From: Gonatopus flavifemur
Taxonomy: Eukaryota; Arthropoda; Insecta; Hymenoptera; Dryinidae
Length of the DNA: 64,000 nt
Assembly: GCA_018340375.1 (NCBI GenBank)
Contig: JAFFJZ010000031.1
Location: 2,356,001-2,420,000 of the forward strand
Reading direction: 5' to 3'
Shown: piece by piece, positions 11,801-21,500 of the stretch
Numbering within the stretch: position 1 is the stretch's first letter
Layout of the letters: each line of letters begins with the position of its first letter
Program-made: the position numbers and the translations under genes
Notes under the pieces: model-generated
Database searches by the model: none
The model's input: only the letters and a program-made list of their open reading frames with translations
What the model was told of the DNA's origin: nothing

Positions 11801-13829
11801 TTTTGCTCTCACCATTGTTGAAAATAAAAAAAAAGTATATAAAGTATATTACACGATTGACCACGAATAACTATTAAGCCCCATGAAATTATTAAAGAAA
11901 TGATTCATATATACAGCCCATAATTTTTTTCCATATTTCAAACATTCAAAGCTTGAAAAATCTGATTTTATCCAAATCTAGAAATCATCTTCTGTTGAAT
12001 ACAAGTTAGAGACTTTCAAAAACACGTTCTTCTTGAACGTCTCATGTAATATATGGAGGACCACAATAGCATGTCCCAAACAGCACCGAGACTTGTCAAA
12101 ACGTTTTAAAAACATGTCAATAGTTCCGCAGATTTTAGTTTCCGGAAGCACGTTTTCTAAACGTCTCAACAACATTTATTTATTATGCTGGGATACACGT
12201 TTTGGAAACGTTGTTTGAACATGCTACGGTACGTTTTCAGAATGTTCTCAGAACATTATGTGAAAACCAAGTATTTCATTCCTATTCTGTACAAATGTGT
12301 ATTCATAGTTTTACAAGGGGTATAAATATTAAACAATTATAAGAATACACATTGTCTTGAATATTTAACAAGACTTTAATTCACAAGTTGGAAACTATTG
12401 CAAAAATGTAAATTATCAAGAATTAAGTCAATAAATCGAGAATCATATAACCTGCAAATTGAAGCAAAACAAAATTCCACTACATGCAATGTATTCAAGA
12501 GATGCACATGTGATTTATCTGTACACGCGCCACTGCAATTCATTTATAACTCTTCCAAATGAAGAATATTAAAAGATTTGGCACAAGTTTAATCAATATT
12601 AAATTTGCACTGTAAATGTCCCATAAGCATTGCATGAAAACCTGAAGATGACAACAGCGGAGAGTTGTACATCCCTGGTATGTACATGCGACGTTTATTG
12701 AACATTCCGACATACTTTTAGGACATTCCAAGGATATTGATAGTACCTCCCAGTGCTGCATGGGATATACATCCTCATGAATAAAAAATTATAAATAAAA
12801 AAATATATACAGTAATTGGAAGTTTTCATAATGATCCTTAGGATTTTTCAAGGTGGTTTGGATTTTAGATTTCAGTTCGCTTCTGAACATCCGGAGGGAA
12901 ATGGTGTTAGGATCGGCTGCATGGAACTTGTGAGGTTTGGATAATCTGTAATTCTTGTTCGAGAGGTCAACTTTCGCTCTTGCAGAACATCCATACTTTC
13001 TTTCCTTGCATTCCAAGTACCTACGTTATACAAAATGTCATGTGTTATCTGTTGAATTTAATTATTCAATAAAATTGAAACAAATGTAACATTCAAACAT
13101 AATCTAAAAAGGGTAATCAAATCCTAAGTAGCACAAAAACTTTTCAAATATACTATGGTTATTCTATGAAAAGGAAAGGAATCTACAAATGGCACTACTT
13201 TGGATAAATTAAAGATATTGTATGGAGGTGCACAGCATATAATTGTTCGAAACAGTCTCATTTGGAGGTTCTACGCATGTTCATAAGCTTTTTCAAACAC
13301 GTTCTTAGAATTTCTAACCTCTTGTGTTACTTGGGATCGATATATACTCCAAAAGAACACAAACCTCAATGTTTGCAAACATCCAAAAATATTCAATGAA
13401 CGTTCTTGAAGTTTTGTATTCTTTGAGAGCACATGTGCGCTTAGGGCATACGAAAAGAAGAATGACAAAGCAGATGTACATGTAGCAATTCAGTTTGTGA
13501 ACTGATCAATCTTATTGTCATAAATGAAATGCAAAGTAACTTACTTAGTGCCTTTGTGAATTTTATTTACAAAATATTCATAATTGTCGAAAACAAGTTC
13601 TGTACTGGTTAAGCGACTCTTCTTTTGAGGTACCTCCAACAAGATATCGCATTCCTAGAAGTACGGAAAAGAAAATATAACATCAAGTTTCATGTTTTAT
13701 CCAAACGATATCCCTCACAAGATATATTTGTTATGAGACGAAAAATATTTTAGTTAATTGCGAAAGTAATAAATGTATTGAAAAGTAATCACTCACTCTT
13801 CGATCAGCAGGTTTTTCACGTTTTCCCAT
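7330..13829 (-). CDS. FLYWCH zinc-finger MULE transposase with triplicated C-terminal exon and C2H2 finger
   Basis: DDE-type transposase expected to cut and move the flanking element in the nucleus. Exons on the minus strand: 13829-13797 (MGKREKPADRR), 13654-13545 and 13020-12811 (FLYWCH finger: FDNYEYF ... KYLECKERKYGC ... HKFH), 11417-11069, 10795-10595, 9740-9404, 9254-9027, then 8882-8580, 8410-8108 and 7820-7330. The catalytic core shows NVFFVDTTFKV (first Asp), QIVSDYEIGLQNSL (second Asp) and NGCFFHYCH, the usual MULE order. The next exon has the family's SHRTNNFLERYHRRL block. Phases agree across every junction. The last exon ends in a C2H2 finger (CCLCEQRF ... HHVEQYH). The acceptor of 8882-8580 reads ACGG instead of ACAG, so that exon may be skipped. 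The 11417 acceptor lacks a pyrimidine tract and is the weakest call. Confidence 0.7.
12618..12768. repeat. Small CCCANNCAGCA-ended repeat in a MULE intron
   Basis: Left edge CCCATAAGCATTGCATG and right edge CAGTGCTGCATGGG are roughly inverted. The body contains GAACATTCC-type words. A further edge of the same family (CCCAAACAGCACCG) is near 12074. Related elements lie at 18661-18941 and 60169-60597. No target duplication was recognised. Confidence 0.35.
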
Positions 13830-14294
13830 CTGGAAGTCCCTTTCTTTGTTTACATCAATAGGAAAGATCAAGGATTCACTGAAATCAAGAAAAAATGCAA
13901 CATTTGGCGATGAATTCTTTGAAAGTGGTAGAAAATCGCCATTTTGAGGTTAGCTCATTCTTTCATCGCAAATTTCTTGTACTTTACACGTCATAATAAT
14001 TAATATACTTTGATTTTCAGAAATCAAATTCAATTCTTAATTCGAATCATCAAAAAAAAGATTTAAAACTACTCACCACTTGTTATGTGAAAATTATAAA
14101 CGATATGTGGTATGATGCGGGACGTACATATACATCACATTCACCTGTTAAACAATTGAATTTTTCACTTTGCTTCTATTTTGTTTTCAAACTCAAACGG
14201 AAAAAGAATTTCATATCATGTGACATCTAGCGGCAACATCAAAATTTTGTTCCATATAATCCATCTTAGAAACGTTATATCAATGATTCAGGTT

Positions 14295-14403
14295 TATTTC
14301 TATTCGGGTCAACTGTCCTTTGGGTTTAATTTTATTCGGGTCTATTTCTTTCGGGTCAACAGCTCTTCGGGCTTACTACCATTCGGGTCTATTAACCCCT
14401 ACC
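14295..14403 (-). repeat. Right TIR of the MULE
   Basis: Inverted match to 5937-6045 over 109 bp. It differs at the fifth CCCGA word (CCCAA) and a few other bases. The sequence inward of it (14160-14294) is retained next to the TIR of the second copy at 62067-62310, so it is the 5' leader of the element. Confidence 0.8.
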
Positions 14404-14607
14404 AAATTATTGCATTTTGGCTGCAGAATGACGCCTGTGTAGTTTTTTCAGTGAGTTCTGAAACACCCCGTATATATCGGTAGAATTGCCCCTATCCAAC
14501 GGAATGTAATAGAACCAACCAATCCTGCGCGGCTGTTGATCAGAAAGGCGGTGGGATTGACCCTTCATGGCAGCGCCCTGAAGGGAACCAAGCTCGCATA
14601 CGGGAAG
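14404..14607 (-). repeat. Repeat B, copy interrupted by the MULE edge and the foldback element
   Basis: This is the reverse-orientation match to parts of 5125-5560. It ends at the first target duplication of the foldback (ACGGGAAG, 14600-14607). After the foldback, repeat B resumes with ACGGGAAGGC, as at 5136-5150 reversed, and then diverges. Confidence 0.6.
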
Positions 14608-15608
14608 CAGTGATGCCAGCATTTGGTCGACCGAGTCGATTTACCCTCTCCATCTGACCATTTCTCGTTCCCACCATTCCAGCCGGGAGTACGCACACAT
14701 TGAAACCCGTATTTATGTAATTCGGAACCGGTCGGTTCACTTCGAGTCAGCTCGGACAATCGAGAGAGAACCAAGTATCCGTCGGTCTTTGTCTTCTCAA
14801 TATGTTTTACGATCGGCTAACTCCGTGCAAGATCGGAAAAAGTTTAAAGCCCACGCGGTCAACTTACCGAAAAGTTTCACAGCGTTTTCTTTTCCAAGCG
14901 ACAATTTTATTGTAATCAGTATCGAACTGACTTACCCGGCACCCCGGGCAATTCTCGGCCGGGGCCCTCCGATATTTTTTTCGTTTTTTTTTCAAATCAA
15001 GTGCCAGTTCAATACTGATTATTAAATTATCACGATGAAATATGAATTTGATGCATAGCATCTTTTAATTGAATTAAAATCGAATATGAGTAAATAATTT
15101 TTCAATTATTATTTATTTTTCATAAATTTTATAAGATTATTGGTTATTCTTATGACTGATTATGAAGCTTTCAAAAACTCCTATATGTATTGTATAAAAA
15201 TTTTCTAATAGTTGCGTATTTCCAATCATTATTTTAAATCTTGATGATTTTTCAATGAATTTCATTAGAATTGTCAATCAATCGATGGTTGAAGAATTCT
15301 AAGATAGTTTGGGGATCTATGATAAATGTCCTGCGGTGAATTCTATAATTTTCCCTGATAAATTAATTTTCAGAGATCACTATGATATTCCAGTAATGAG
15401 GATAATCAAATCAACATCGATTATCAGATGTTGATCAACATCAAAATAATAAGACTGAATATTCAATTGATTGAGTGCAAATTATTTTCAATGGACTGAA
15501 TAATTAGATTTGAGCATTTAAATAGATATTTCATCATTTCACGCATTATCAGTCTCTTTCCTTCGCTGCATTACTTCATAGACGTAATATGTGGATCGAA
15601 ATATTACA

Positions 15609-15692
15609 AGACCCCATAGCCTAGCGGCAAAAGACATGTTTCTTGCGGAAGAACGGTCGGGTTCGATTCTGTGTGGGAGACATTTCATTTTT
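15609..15692 (+). repeat. tRNA-like (SINE-head-like) sequence in left foldback arm
   Basis: TAGCCTAGCGG matches the polymerase III A box (TRGCNNAGYGG), and GGGTTCGATTC matches the B box, spaced as in tRNA genes. The acceptor and T stems pair poorly (about four acceptor pairs), so I do not call a functional tRNA. A tRNA-derived SINE head is the likeliest origin. Confidence 0.4.
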
Positions 15693-16260
15693 TTTTGTCA
15701 TCTCTCTGGTGAATAATTAAATTTCATATCCGATTATTGTTTTTTATGTCATTACATCGTCATGTTATCAATAATCCTGATCTTCCGGAATGCACTTGCG
15801 GATTCGACCAAGTACAGGTCCGAGTCGATTGGAAATTTCCCAAATATTCGTGTCCATGAGATATACACAGTAAAAAATTTTTCGTCAAATTCAACACACA
15901 AGCGAATGTTAACCATTTTTCTTCACACTCAACGTGTGTTGATTCCAGAGTGACACTCACAAAGTGTTAATTTGAACTCGAATAACATTTTAATGTGTTG
16001 AAAATGAATCGATCGAACAGCTTTTGATCAGTGTGTTAAATGAACACACAAAAGTGTTAAATATTCAACACTTGAATTTTGACACGTACTTCTACCATCT
16101 ACCCCAAAACAAACACCTTCATCATAAATGGATACTTGTACTTATAACACTTATAATCTAGATACTTGTCCTCATACTCGAAAATATATTATGAAATATT
16201 CCAGCCTTCATGATATTTGTCATACTCCTTAGAATCCATTGCTCTGCGTGAGGGGATTCA

Positions 16261-16558
16261 GAATCGATCGGTCTATATTCCACGGAGACAAAGTTTCGAA
16301 ATTTTTTTATCAATTCGTCAAAGGGTTTGATGGAATTTGCAAGTATACTTTTTCAAAAACGTTCCTCCGAAGTGATTTGATTTTTCATTTCATTAGATTT
16401 CGAATCGATCGGTCTTTATTCGATGGACACAAATTTTTGAAATTTTCTCATCAATTCGTCACAGGAATTGATGGAATTTGCAAGTACACTTCTTCAAAAA
16501 CGTTCCTCTGAAGTGCTATTCATTTCTCATTTCAGAAGATTCTGCATCGATCGGTCTA
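16261..16558. repeat. 141-bp tandem repeat in the foldback spacer
   Basis: The word ATCGATCGGTCT recurs starting near 16263, 16404 and 16546, and the intervening sequence repeats (TTTGCAAGTA, AAAACGTTCCTC). About 2.1 copies are present between the two arms. Confidence 0.65.
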
Positions 16559-16998
16559 CACAGTAAAAAGAAATTCCGTCATTGTGTAAAAAAGAAGTAC
16601 GTGTCAAAATTCAAGTGTTGAATATTTAACACTTTTGTGTGTTCATTTAACACACTGATCAAATGCTGTTCCATCGATTCATTTTCAACACATTAAAATG
16701 TTATTCGAGTTCAAATTAACACTTTGTGAGTGTCACTCTGGAATCAACACACGTTGAGTGTGAAGAAAAATGGTTAACATTCGCTTGTGTGTTGAATTTG
16801 ACGAAAAATTTTTTACTGTGTATATCTCATGGACACGAATATTTGGGAAATTTCCAATCGACTCGGACCTGTACTTGGTCGAATCCGCAAGTGCATTCCG
16901 GAAGATCAGGATTATTGATAACATGACGATGTAATGACATAAAAAACAATAATCTCATATGAAATTTAATTATTCACCAGAGAGATGACAAAAAAAAA

Positions 16999-17083
16999 TG
17001 AAATGTCTCCCACACAGAATCGAACCCGACCGTTCTTCCGCAAGAAACATGTCTTTTGCCGCTAGGCTATGGGGTCTTGTAAT
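16999..17083 (-). repeat. tRNA-like sequence, mirrored copy in right foldback arm
   Basis: Inverted counterpart of 15609-15692, with the same A-box and B-box words. It exists because the arms of the foldback match. Confidence 0.4.
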
Positions 17084-18086
17084 ATTTCGATCCACATATT
17101 ACGTCTATGAAGTAATGCAGCGAAGGAAAGAGACTGATAATGCGTGAAATGATGAAATATCTGTTTGAATGCTCAAATCTAATTATTCAGTCCATTGAAA
17201 ATAATTTGCACTCAATCAATTGAATATTCAGTCTTATTATTTTGATGTTGATCAACATCTGATAATCGATGTTGATTTGATTATCCTCATTACTGGAATA
17301 TCATAGTGATCTCTGAAAATTAATTTATCAGGGAAAATTATAGAATTCACCGCAGGAAATTTATCATAGATCCCCAAACTATCTTAGAATTCTTCAACCA
17401 TCGATTGGTTGACAATTCTAATGAAATTCATTGAAAAAGCATCAAGATTTGAAATAATGATTAGAAATACGCAACTATTAGAAAATTTTTATACAATACA
17501 TATAGGAGTTCTTGAAAGCTTCATAATCAGTCATAAGAATAACCAATAATCTTATAAAATTTATGAAAAATAAATAATAATTGAAAAATTATTTACTCAT
17601 ATTCGATTTTAATTCAATTAAATGATGCTATGCATCAAATTTATATTTCATCGTGATAATTTAATAATCAGTATTGAACTGGCTCTTGATTTGAAAAAAA
17701 AACGAAAAAAATATCGAAGGGCCCCGGCCGAGAATTGCCCGGGGTGCCGGGTAAGTCAGTTCGATACTGATTACAATGAAATTGTCACTTGGAAAAGAAA
17801 AAGCGGTGAAACTTTTCGGTAAGTCGACCGCGTGGGCTTTAAACTTTTTCCGATCTTGCACTGAGTTAGCCGATCGTAAAACATATTGAGAAGACAAAGA
17901 CCGACGGCTAGTTGGTTCTCTCTCGATTGTCCGAGCTGACTCGAAGTGAACCGACTGGTTCCGAATCACATGAATACGGGTTTCAATGTGTGCGTACACC
18001 CGGCTGGAATGGTGGGGACGAGAAGTGGTCAGATGGAGAGGGTAAATCGACTCGGTCGACCAAATGCTGGCATCACTGACGGGAAG

Positions 18087-19590
18087 GCCATGCTATGCAT
18101 CAGTGCAGGCCCCTCGGCCCCTCCGACTGACTAGAACTTTTGTTCATATACTGCAGGGTACGCAAGCCACCGTGTTAATCACCGAAGTTGTGTATTTCAT
18201 CTTCCACAGTACCAGGTGGCGTTAGTGTGTCTGGGGAATTTTACCTACACAAATACGTTCTCATATGTGAGCGGGGAATCCCATAGGCTACTACACACAC
18301 ATGCAGGGTACTGAATATACGTGTGATAGATATATAGGTATACTTATATATAATAATTTTTTCTATTTCAGATATTTAATTTCCTGATTTTAAAAAATGC
18401 TAACTTATTAACAAAATACAATTTAAATTACAACAAATCAATATCAATTGGAATGAATAAATTCACAATTCAATTCAGTATAAAATGAATAAAAATGACA
18501 CAAATGTTTGTTTTTCATTTATAATCATTTTTTACCAAATTTCATCATGAATTCAAGCAGATCTCAACTGATATTGATTTTTCTCAACTGAAAATGTATT
18601 TCATTTATAACTTAACATTCCTATAAATCAAGTAATTAAGTATCTGAAATGAAATAAATTCCCAGCCAGCACAAAAGATCAATTTGAATTCTTGAAGACT
18701 TCTGCAAGATCTCTTGAATAGTCCCCGTTATGCGACTAATAATGAATTCAATATGAATTCAATGAATTCAAAATGGAAACGTATTGAATGCCCGAAGAAT
18801 TCATTGCGGAATTCCGATATGAATTCTTTCTGAGCATTAAGTTGTTCATAAAGAGTTCATTTTGAATTCAAAGTATTCATAATGAATACATATTGATTAG
18901 CGTAACGGGACTCCTTTGTGGGGACTCTTGTGCTGTATGGGTTGTTATTGGAATTCAAAAATGAATATATTATGAGTCAATTGAAGGTGGTTCCTTGGAA
19001 TTGAATCAACTTAGCCAATATTCAAAAGTATATTCATAACAAAAGGTGTGTATTCAGTAAGTGAAAAATTTCAACATATAAATCCACTTTATATACCGAA
19101 ATTGATTTCATGATCCATATTTCACAAATATACTGTACAATTTTGCATTACAAAGTATTTTATATTTCTATTACGTATTATAAATATACTTTTGAATATG
19201 GTTCATAAGAATTTGACAATTATAAAAATTTATTTACTTCACTTATGTTACAAACTGTGTACACTTAAAAACCATATAAATATTGTAATAATACTTAAAA
19301 ACAACCGCGCTTGAATATTGGGATTATTTCATCAATGGTCACAGATAATGTAGAAACAGAATGTTTGATACATTGCTTTGTACGAAATTTTCCAAAGAAA
19401 ACTGTGGAGAATTTCATTTTCACTCTTTTTCCATGTCTACAAAACACGTTGGGGCTACTTTGTAGAAGATATTTAATGTACATTACCCATTCCAATATAT
19501 ATATATTTATTCAACTTCAGCTTATGTGCACAGAAGTGGACTTGGTTTACATTCTTTCCCTTAATACACTCACAACCCATTCATAACCCA
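18087..19590. other. AT-rich intergenic stretch, no gene called
   Basis: Apart from the repeat at 18661-18941, I see no supported gene. A 66-codon minus frame (19495-19295) has no recognised motif. Confidence 0.4.
18661..18941. repeat. 281-bp element with CCCA...CAGCACAA-type inverted ends
   Basis: The left end CCCAGCCAGCACAAAAG is roughly inverted to the right end CTTGTGCTGTATGGG. The body is full of GAATTC-centred words (TGAATTC, AATGAATTC). It belongs to the same loose family as 60169-60597. No target duplication is clear. Confidence 0.5.
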
Positions 19591-19918
19591 TTCATTTCTA
19601 CATTACTTTCTCTCATTAGCTTAAACTTATTCACCATTCTTACCTAACACCTATCAATCTGCTCAATATTTATTCTATTCTTCTTCACCCATTTTTTACC
19701 TTATCCATATATAAAACAATACTTTTATATCCTACCCTAATTGCTTATACTACTTTCTTTCAGAGCCATGTCAGTCTTTTACACATTTCGATTCCTAATA
19801 AATATATTAAATATTCAATTCGTATACATACCGCAATTGATTTATTTATAATTCCTACCTCTATCCTAACTCTTATCTACTATCACATATCATATCTTAC
19901 CTCTGATTATAACTATAT

Positions 19919-20113
19919 CTAGTTTCTATTTCTTTCCTTCTTCTCTTTTTCCTTCCATAATTTCACTAATATCTTTGATTTCTCATCGTTTAAATTATCA
20001 TCTGTTAGCCAATTCGTATCATATTTTTCTAAACTTTCAAAAATATACTTCGCATCTTTACATAATACTAAAGGTTCTAAAGTTTCAGTCTCTTTTTTAC
20101 AAAATACACAGTG
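19919..20113 (-). pseudogene. C-terminal tail of LINE A ORF2 beyond the LINE B insertion
   Basis: Reading on from the second target duplication gives EEKKHCVFCKKETETLEP and a charged tail ending at TAG 19921-19919. The Cys-x2-Cys pattern is that of the terminal knuckle of many LINE ORF2 proteins. This shows LINE A continues on the far side of LINE B. Confidence 0.65.
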
Positions 20114-20126
20114 TTTTTTTTCCTCA

Positions 20127-21487
20127 TCATCATCATCATGAAGTAATCAGTCTTATGACTGGTTTGATGAAACCCTCCACCCCTGTCTATTATCCACCAA
20201 ACGTTTAATTTCTACATATCTACTACATCCCTTGTCTTGTACGATTTGCTTCATATAACTTGCTCTAGGTCTACCTTTACCAGTTTTACCATTCATTTTC
20301 CCTTCCAATATTGTTTTCAATAAACTCTCATGCCGTAATGTGTGTCCTATAAGATTGCTTCTCCTTTTCACGATGTGTTTCAAAAGATTTCTTTCTTCAT
20401 TTATCTGCTCGAGTACTTCTTCATTTTTGACTTTGTCTATCCATTTTATTCTGAGCATCCTCCTATAACACCACATTTCAAAAGCTTCAAGTCTTCGTTG
20501 ATCAGTTTTCCCCATTGTCCAAGTTTCGCAACCATATAATGCTGTGCTCCAAATGTAACTTTTCAAGAATTTCTTCCTTACTTCCAAGCTTATATTTTTT
20601 GAGCATAATAACTGTCTCTTTTGATAAAAAGCCTGTTTCCCTTGTGCTATTCTTGCTCTTATATCTCTTTCGCTTTTGCCGTTCTCTGTAATTATGCTTC
20701 CTAGATATTTGAATTCTTTCACCTGTTCAATTGTCTCGGTATCTATTTTGATTCTCGTTCTTCTAGCTGTTTTCGCTGCTGTACACATCATGAATTTTGT
20801 TTTGTCTTCATTTATATTCATACAATAGTTTTCCAATAATATTGTTCTCATGGTGTTGAGAATATTTTCTAACTCAGTACTACTCGTGGCCAATATAGCT
20901 ATGTCATCCGCGAATCTCAACATACTTATATTTTCTCCCTGAATCTGTAATTTCGATTGAATTTCCTCCTTCACTTCGTTCATTGCTTCTTCTATATATA
21001 AATTGAACATCAGTGGCGATAATGAGCATCCTTGTCTTACCCCTCTTCTTATTTGTGCTTCCCCTTCCTGACCCTCTATGTCTATTATTGCACTTTGATT
21101 CTTATATAATTCGTATATTATTCTTCTATCTTTATAATTTATTCCCACCTTCTTCAGGATCGCAAACATCTTCTCCCAGTCCACATTATCGAAAGCCTTT
21201 TGTATAACTACAAAACCTATGTACACAGATTTCTTCAGCGCTATCCTTTTCTCTATTACTGCCCTGAGTGCTAAGATTGCTTCTCGCGTTCCCCTATTTT
21301 TTCTAAAACCAAACTGATCCTCTGCCAATCTACTCTCTATTTTATTTTCCATCCTCCTGTATATAATTTTGGTCAGTATTTTCGAAGCATGTGAAGTTAA
21401 ACTGATCGTTCTGTAGTTCTCGCATTTGTCTGCCCCTTGTTTTTTCGGGATAGCGACAATTTTATTCTTTTGGAAATCTTCCGGTAC
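20127..21487 (-). mobile_element. LINE B, a 5'-truncated RTE-like LINE inserted in LINE A
   Basis: It is flanked by perfect 13-bp duplications TTTTTTTTCCTCA (20114-20126 and 21488-21500). The 3' end carries a short (TGA)n tail, and the 5' end is cut inside the RT region. Short tandem-repeat tails and the RT C terminus fit RTE-related LINEs. A decayed second copy is at 47873-49178. Confidence 0.85.
20153..21487 (-). CDS. LINE B reverse transcriptase fragment, in frame with LINE A ORF2
   Basis: About 440 codons. It starts abruptly at VPEDFQKNKIVAIPKK, followed by RT motifs: EDQFGFRKNRGTREAI, an Asp-containing block where the first catalytic Asp appears replaced (GFVVIQKAFDNV, normally F-x-D), GVRQGCSLSPLMFNLYIE, FADDIAIL and a thumb (KEFKYLGSIITENG). 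The C terminus (EAFEMWCYRRMLRIKWIDKVKNEEVL ... LVDNRQGWR) is typical of RTE-like insect and trematode elements. Because the junction preserves frame, 23569-20153 reads as one open frame of 1,138 codons with two RT domains. The loss of the first Asp suggests it is inactive. Confidence 0.75.
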   Translation of the reverse strand, partial: VPEDFQKNKIVAIPKKQGADKCENYRTISLTSHASKILTKIIYRRMENKIESRLAEDQFGFRKNRGTREAILALRAVIEKRIALKKSVYIGFVVIQKAFDNVDWEKMFAILKKVGINYKDRRIIYELYKNQSAIIDIEGQEGEAQIRRGVRQGCSLSPLMFNLYIEEAMNEVKEEIQSKLQIQGENISMLRFADDIAILATSSTELENILNTMRTILLENYCMNINEDKTKFMMCTAAKTARRTRIKIDTETIEQVKEFKYLGSIITENGKSERDIRARIAQGKQAFYQKRQLLCSKNISLEVRKKFLKSYIWSTALYGCETWTMGKTDQRRLEAFEMWCYRRMLRIKWIDKVKNEEVLEQINEERNLLKHIVKRRSNLIGHTLRHESLLKTILEGKMNGKTGKGRPRASYMKQIVQDKGCSRYVEIKRLVDNRQGWRVSSNQS

Positions 21488-21500
21488 TTTTTTTTCCTCA

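Larger units (their letters stand above)
5937..14403 (-). mobile_element. Complete 8.47-kb Mutator-like element (MULE), FLYWCH type
   Basis: It is bounded by 109-bp TIRs (5937-6045 and 14295-14403, four mismatches seen) starting GGTAGGGGTTAATAGACC. The transposase gene runs on the minus strand between them. I see no 9-bp target duplication at its edges (TGATTTGGG on the left, AAATTATTG on the right). The right flank lies in repeat B and the left flank does not, so one edge may have been rearranged. About 1.3 kb of non-coding sequence (6046-7329) separates the stop codon from the left TIR; 7034-7068 there matches the right end of the foldback at 50865-51362. The gene's long introns host other small repeats (near 12074 and 12618-12768). 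A second, deleted copy is at 62067. Confidence 0.8.
14608..18078. mobile_element. 3.47-kb hAT-like foldback element with 1,486-bp arms and perfect 8-bp TSD
   Basis: Termini are CAGTGATGCCAGCATTTGG and its inverse. Arm 14608-16093 pairs with 16593-18078; both are 1,486 bp, around a 499-bp spacer. The flanks 14600-14607 and 18079-18086 are both ACGGGAAG, and the undisturbed site exists at 5.14 kb. The 8-bp duplication and CAG ends fit hAT. The arms contain a tRNA-like sequence and an inner terminus-like word ACACAGTAAAAA. Short frames appear in mirrored pairs because the arms match, and none looks like a real protein. Solo termini of this type occur at 59356-59369, and a 61-bp relative is at 48428-48488. 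Confidence 0.85.

Noticed and set aside
5928..14412. 9-bp target duplication of the large MULE
   Set aside because: TGATTTGGG and AAATTATTG do not match, even allowing shifts, so no duplication is claimed.
15609..15692. Functional tRNA gene
   Set aside because: A and B boxes are present but acceptor and T stems do not pair well, so only a tRNA-derived repeat is supported.
15762..16924. Pair of identical 63-66 codon genes on opposite strands
   Set aside because: They are mirror images created by the two arms of the foldback element.
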